DNA of 7,387 nucleotides from DAOWGG01 sp965369815. GTDB lineage: Bacteria > Patescibacteriota > Gracilibacteria > UM-FILTER-43-11. The position numbers and the translations under genes were made by a program. Every line of letters starts with the position of its first letter. The stretch's first letter is position 1. The DNA lies in contig CBDUQS010000048.1 of NCBI GenBank assembly GCA_965369815.1, positions 1-7,387 of the forward strand, read 5' to 3'. Shown one piece after another: positions 5,476 through 7,387 of the stretch. The notes under the pieces are model-generated. The model saw only the letters and a program-made list of their open reading frames with translations, searched no databases and was not told the origin of the DNA.

Positions 5476-7387
5476 ATGTTTTTTGCAAAAAACTCATCAC
5501 AGAATCATTCATTTTTCAGCTCAAAATTAATATGGGTCAATCAAATAAACCCAGGATCTGTTGAAAGCGAGTCTGACTTTCTTTATGCGGGATTGAGCAA
5601 CGTAATGAGTGAATTGGAAAATGACTCAAGTGAAGGTCCAAGAGAACAATGCGCTCATGAATTAGAAGCGCTCAAAAAGCCCATTCAAAGCAAAGATGAT
5701 TTTGGAATAAGGGCAAACAACTGGATTTACCTTAGGGAATCAATTGAAGCACTGAAAAGAAAGGACATAACCGCTCATGAGCTCCGAAGTCTAATGATTT
5801 CAACAGATATTGGGTCATTTGCCGATAGAACACTCGATGAAGGAAGAGGAAACCTTGAGGCAGAAGAGATTATATCAAAAGTAAGGCAAACCGCAGTTGA
5901 AACATCTGAATCAAACACAATCAATTTACTGAACGCTGCAAGAGAAGGTGAAATAACCCGAACAAAAGCAGCACTCATCGAAGCAAAGGGAATTACTGAA
6001 AACGGCTTAAGGGAATATCTGGGCATCAAAATGAAAACAGTAAGTGGAGTGCTAGAGGAGGTGAAACAAAAGAAGCCACAACGCCTAGAGTTAAAAACAT
6101 TCGAAAGACTAAATGAGCAATTAATTCAATACCACGAACTCATAGGCAGTCAAAAGCAGTTTCAAGAATTCGATAAACAAGGGTTAACTGGAGTTCTTGA
6201 TGAGATAGAAACCCTAGATGGTGATCTAAAATCCCTAGATCAAGAGCCTGATAGTATCGAAACACTAAATGGAAAAATCGATCAATTAGTCGGATTTTTC
6301 GAAGGGATAACCGATGAGCAAGTAGGAAAATTAATAAAGAGTCGAAAGGGTCTTGAGGGTGAATTTGCAGACATCGGAAAAGAAAGAAGTGTTAAAAGAT
6401 TGAATTTCCTAAAGAATGTAAGAAAGAAGCTAAAAAAATTAAAAAAGAATTTAAATCATGGAAAACTAGACATCGACCAACAGCAATTATTACAAAGAGA
6501 CCTTGATGTAAAGCTAGCTCAGTTCGGAGGGTTAAGCCTAACGGAACAAATCGATTCAAACCTAGACCCCGAAAAGAAAACGGACGCCCAAAGAGCGCGA
6601 CAAGTTATTGAACAATTAAAGGGTGTTACTGATATTAAAAAAATAAAAGAAGTACTTCTTGCGCAATTAAAACCAGAGCAAGTTGATTTTGTTTCCGATA
6701 AAAAGTTCAAAAATTACAAAGATTTGAATGGAGATCGTCACAACCTCAAAGATTACACCAGCGGTGAAATGGTGTTTTACGAACACGGAGATCATTGGAA
6801 GATTGTTATTAAGAAAGAATTACTAAGTAATGAAAATGCGGGCGAAAAGCTACAAAAACAAATCACTCATGAACTTTTACATGTAGAATTTGAAAACAAT
6901 TCTGCATTAAAAAAATACTGGGTTGAAAAATATACAAGCAATCCAAAGTGGAATGAAATTAAAAGTAAGTTTGTTGAAAAATTCCCAAACAAACGTCCGC
7001 CAAATTTCATCGGACCTGCAAGACTAGGGGGATACACCCCAGGAGAATGGCCAGATGAAGCCGTTGTTAGCGAACTATACGCCATGGAAGCCGACGACAG
7101 TGAAATGGGAGAAGTTGGTGAAATGATTGCAAAAGCAGGGGTTTCAGGGGTAACTCCAAAGTTTTTGGGTTTTGATGAAGAGTCTGGAAAAGAAATGACT
7201 GCAATGCCCACAGCAGAGGCAGGTGATGAAAGCGGGGCAGAGGGAAGTAGTGAAGTGAGAGGAAGCTACGATGAGTTCACAAAAGGAATCGATAATATAA
7301 AAAAACAAATCAAAACCTATAAAAACTCTGAATTTATTGGATACATACCCGGAGCAGGAGCCTTGCTAAACTCGATGGCAGGATTCA
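5476..7387 (+). CDS. Large coiled-coil protein with HExxH metallopeptidase motif (3' end outside window)
   Basis: The frame is open from ATG 5476 to the window edge, 637 codons without a stop. An in-frame TAA at 5461-5463 and an extended -10 box just upstream support this start. No Shine-Dalgarno sequence, signal peptide or membrane segment is seen at the N-terminus. Residues about 50-330 are charged and helical with coiled-coil character, including a lysine cluster at 316-324 and a short repeat (IETL at 244 and 261). Residues about 410-480 look like a small alpha/beta domain (FYEHGDHWKIVIKKELL) leading to a zincin helix, ITHELLHVEFE, with His465, Glu466 and His469. Glu528 or Glu533 in PDEAVVSELYAME is a plausible third zinc ligand, as in gluzincins. 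An acidic Ser/Glu/Gly-rich linker follows (about 575-605), then a glycine-rich hydrophobic stretch (IGYIPGAGALLNSMAGF). I do not recognise the family. A zinc protease role is inferred from the motif alone, and substrate and location are unknown. Arginine is mostly AGA/AGG, unlike the neighbours. Confidence 0.85.
   Translation, partial: MFFAKNSSQNHSFFSSKLIWVNQINPGSVESESDFLYAGLSNVMSELENDSSEGPREQCAHELEALKKPIQSKDDFGIRANNWIYLRESIEALKRKDITAHELRSLMISTDIGSFADRTLDEGRGNLEAEEIISKVRQTAVETSESNTINLLNAAREGEITRTKAALIEAKGITENGLREYLGIKMKTVSGVLEEVKQKKPQRLELKTFERLNEQLIQYHELIGSQKQFQEFDKQGLTGVLDEIETLDGDLKSLDQEPDSIETLNGKIDQLVGFFEGITDEQVGKLIKSRKGLEGEFADIGKERSVKRLNFLKNVRKKLKKLKKNLNHGKLDIDQQQLLQRDLDVKLAQFGGLSLTEQIDSNLDPEKKTDAQRARQVIEQLKGVTDIKKIKEVLLAQLKPEQVDFVSDKKFKNYKDLNGDRHNLKDYTSGEMVFYEHGDHWKIVIKKELLSNENAGEKLQKQITHELLHVEFENNSALKKYWVEKYTSNPKWNEIKSKFVEKFPNKRPPNFIGPARLGGYTPGEWPDEAVVSELYAMEADDSEMGEVGEMIAKAGVSGVTPKFLGFDEESGKEMTAMPTAEAGDESGAEGSSEVRGSYDEFTKGIDNIKKQIKTYKNSEFIGYIPGAGALLNSMAGF

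Overview
The window is bacterial (short intergenic gaps, housekeeping enzymes, sigma70-like promoters), AT-rich by eye, with non-Shine-Dalgarno starts at all four visible start codons. The lineage cannot be fixed from this sequence alone. The argininosuccinate lyase resembles the Bacteroidota-type branch as I remember it, yet the best promoters match TTGACA/TATAAT rather than the Bacteroidota -33/-7 pattern. An AT-rich uncultured bacterium, for example a Patescibacteria/CPR member, is possible but is only a guess. The standard genetic code suffices for every gene.

Layout. Positions 1-120 hold the tail of an unrecognised plus-strand gene that meets, stop to stop with one base between, a compact cytosine-deaminase-like amidohydrolase on the minus strand (122-1093). 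An 111-base gap follows, carrying two facing copies of a short palindromic repeat. Next comes a divergent argininosuccinate lyase on the minus strand (1205-2575). A 151-base divergent intergenic region holds a good minus-strand promoter for the lyase and a weaker plus-strand one for phosphoenolpyruvate synthase (2727-5144, plus). The synthase ends in a double-hairpin terminator that contains a third copy of the repeat. Immediately after it are a consensus promoter, about 175 bases of odd, comparatively GC-rich leader with tiny open frames and a hairpin, and a second, extended -10 promoter. The last feature is a large plus-strand open frame (5476 to the window end, at least 637 codons). It encodes a coiled-coil-rich protein with an HExxH metallopeptidase motif and is cut by the window edge.

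How the genes fit together. PEP synthase (pyruvate to PEP) is a gluconeogenic enzyme. The lyase and amidohydrolase are nitrogen-metabolism enzymes on the same strand that may be co-transcribed, but nothing ties them firmly into one pathway. The HExxH protein looks like a separate module. It has its own promoters, sits behind a terminator, and uses arginine codons very differently (17 of 24 are AGA/AGG, against 5 of 39 in the neighbouring PEP synthase by hand count), which suggests foreign origin or a different expression class. It is the best candidate here for undescribed biology.
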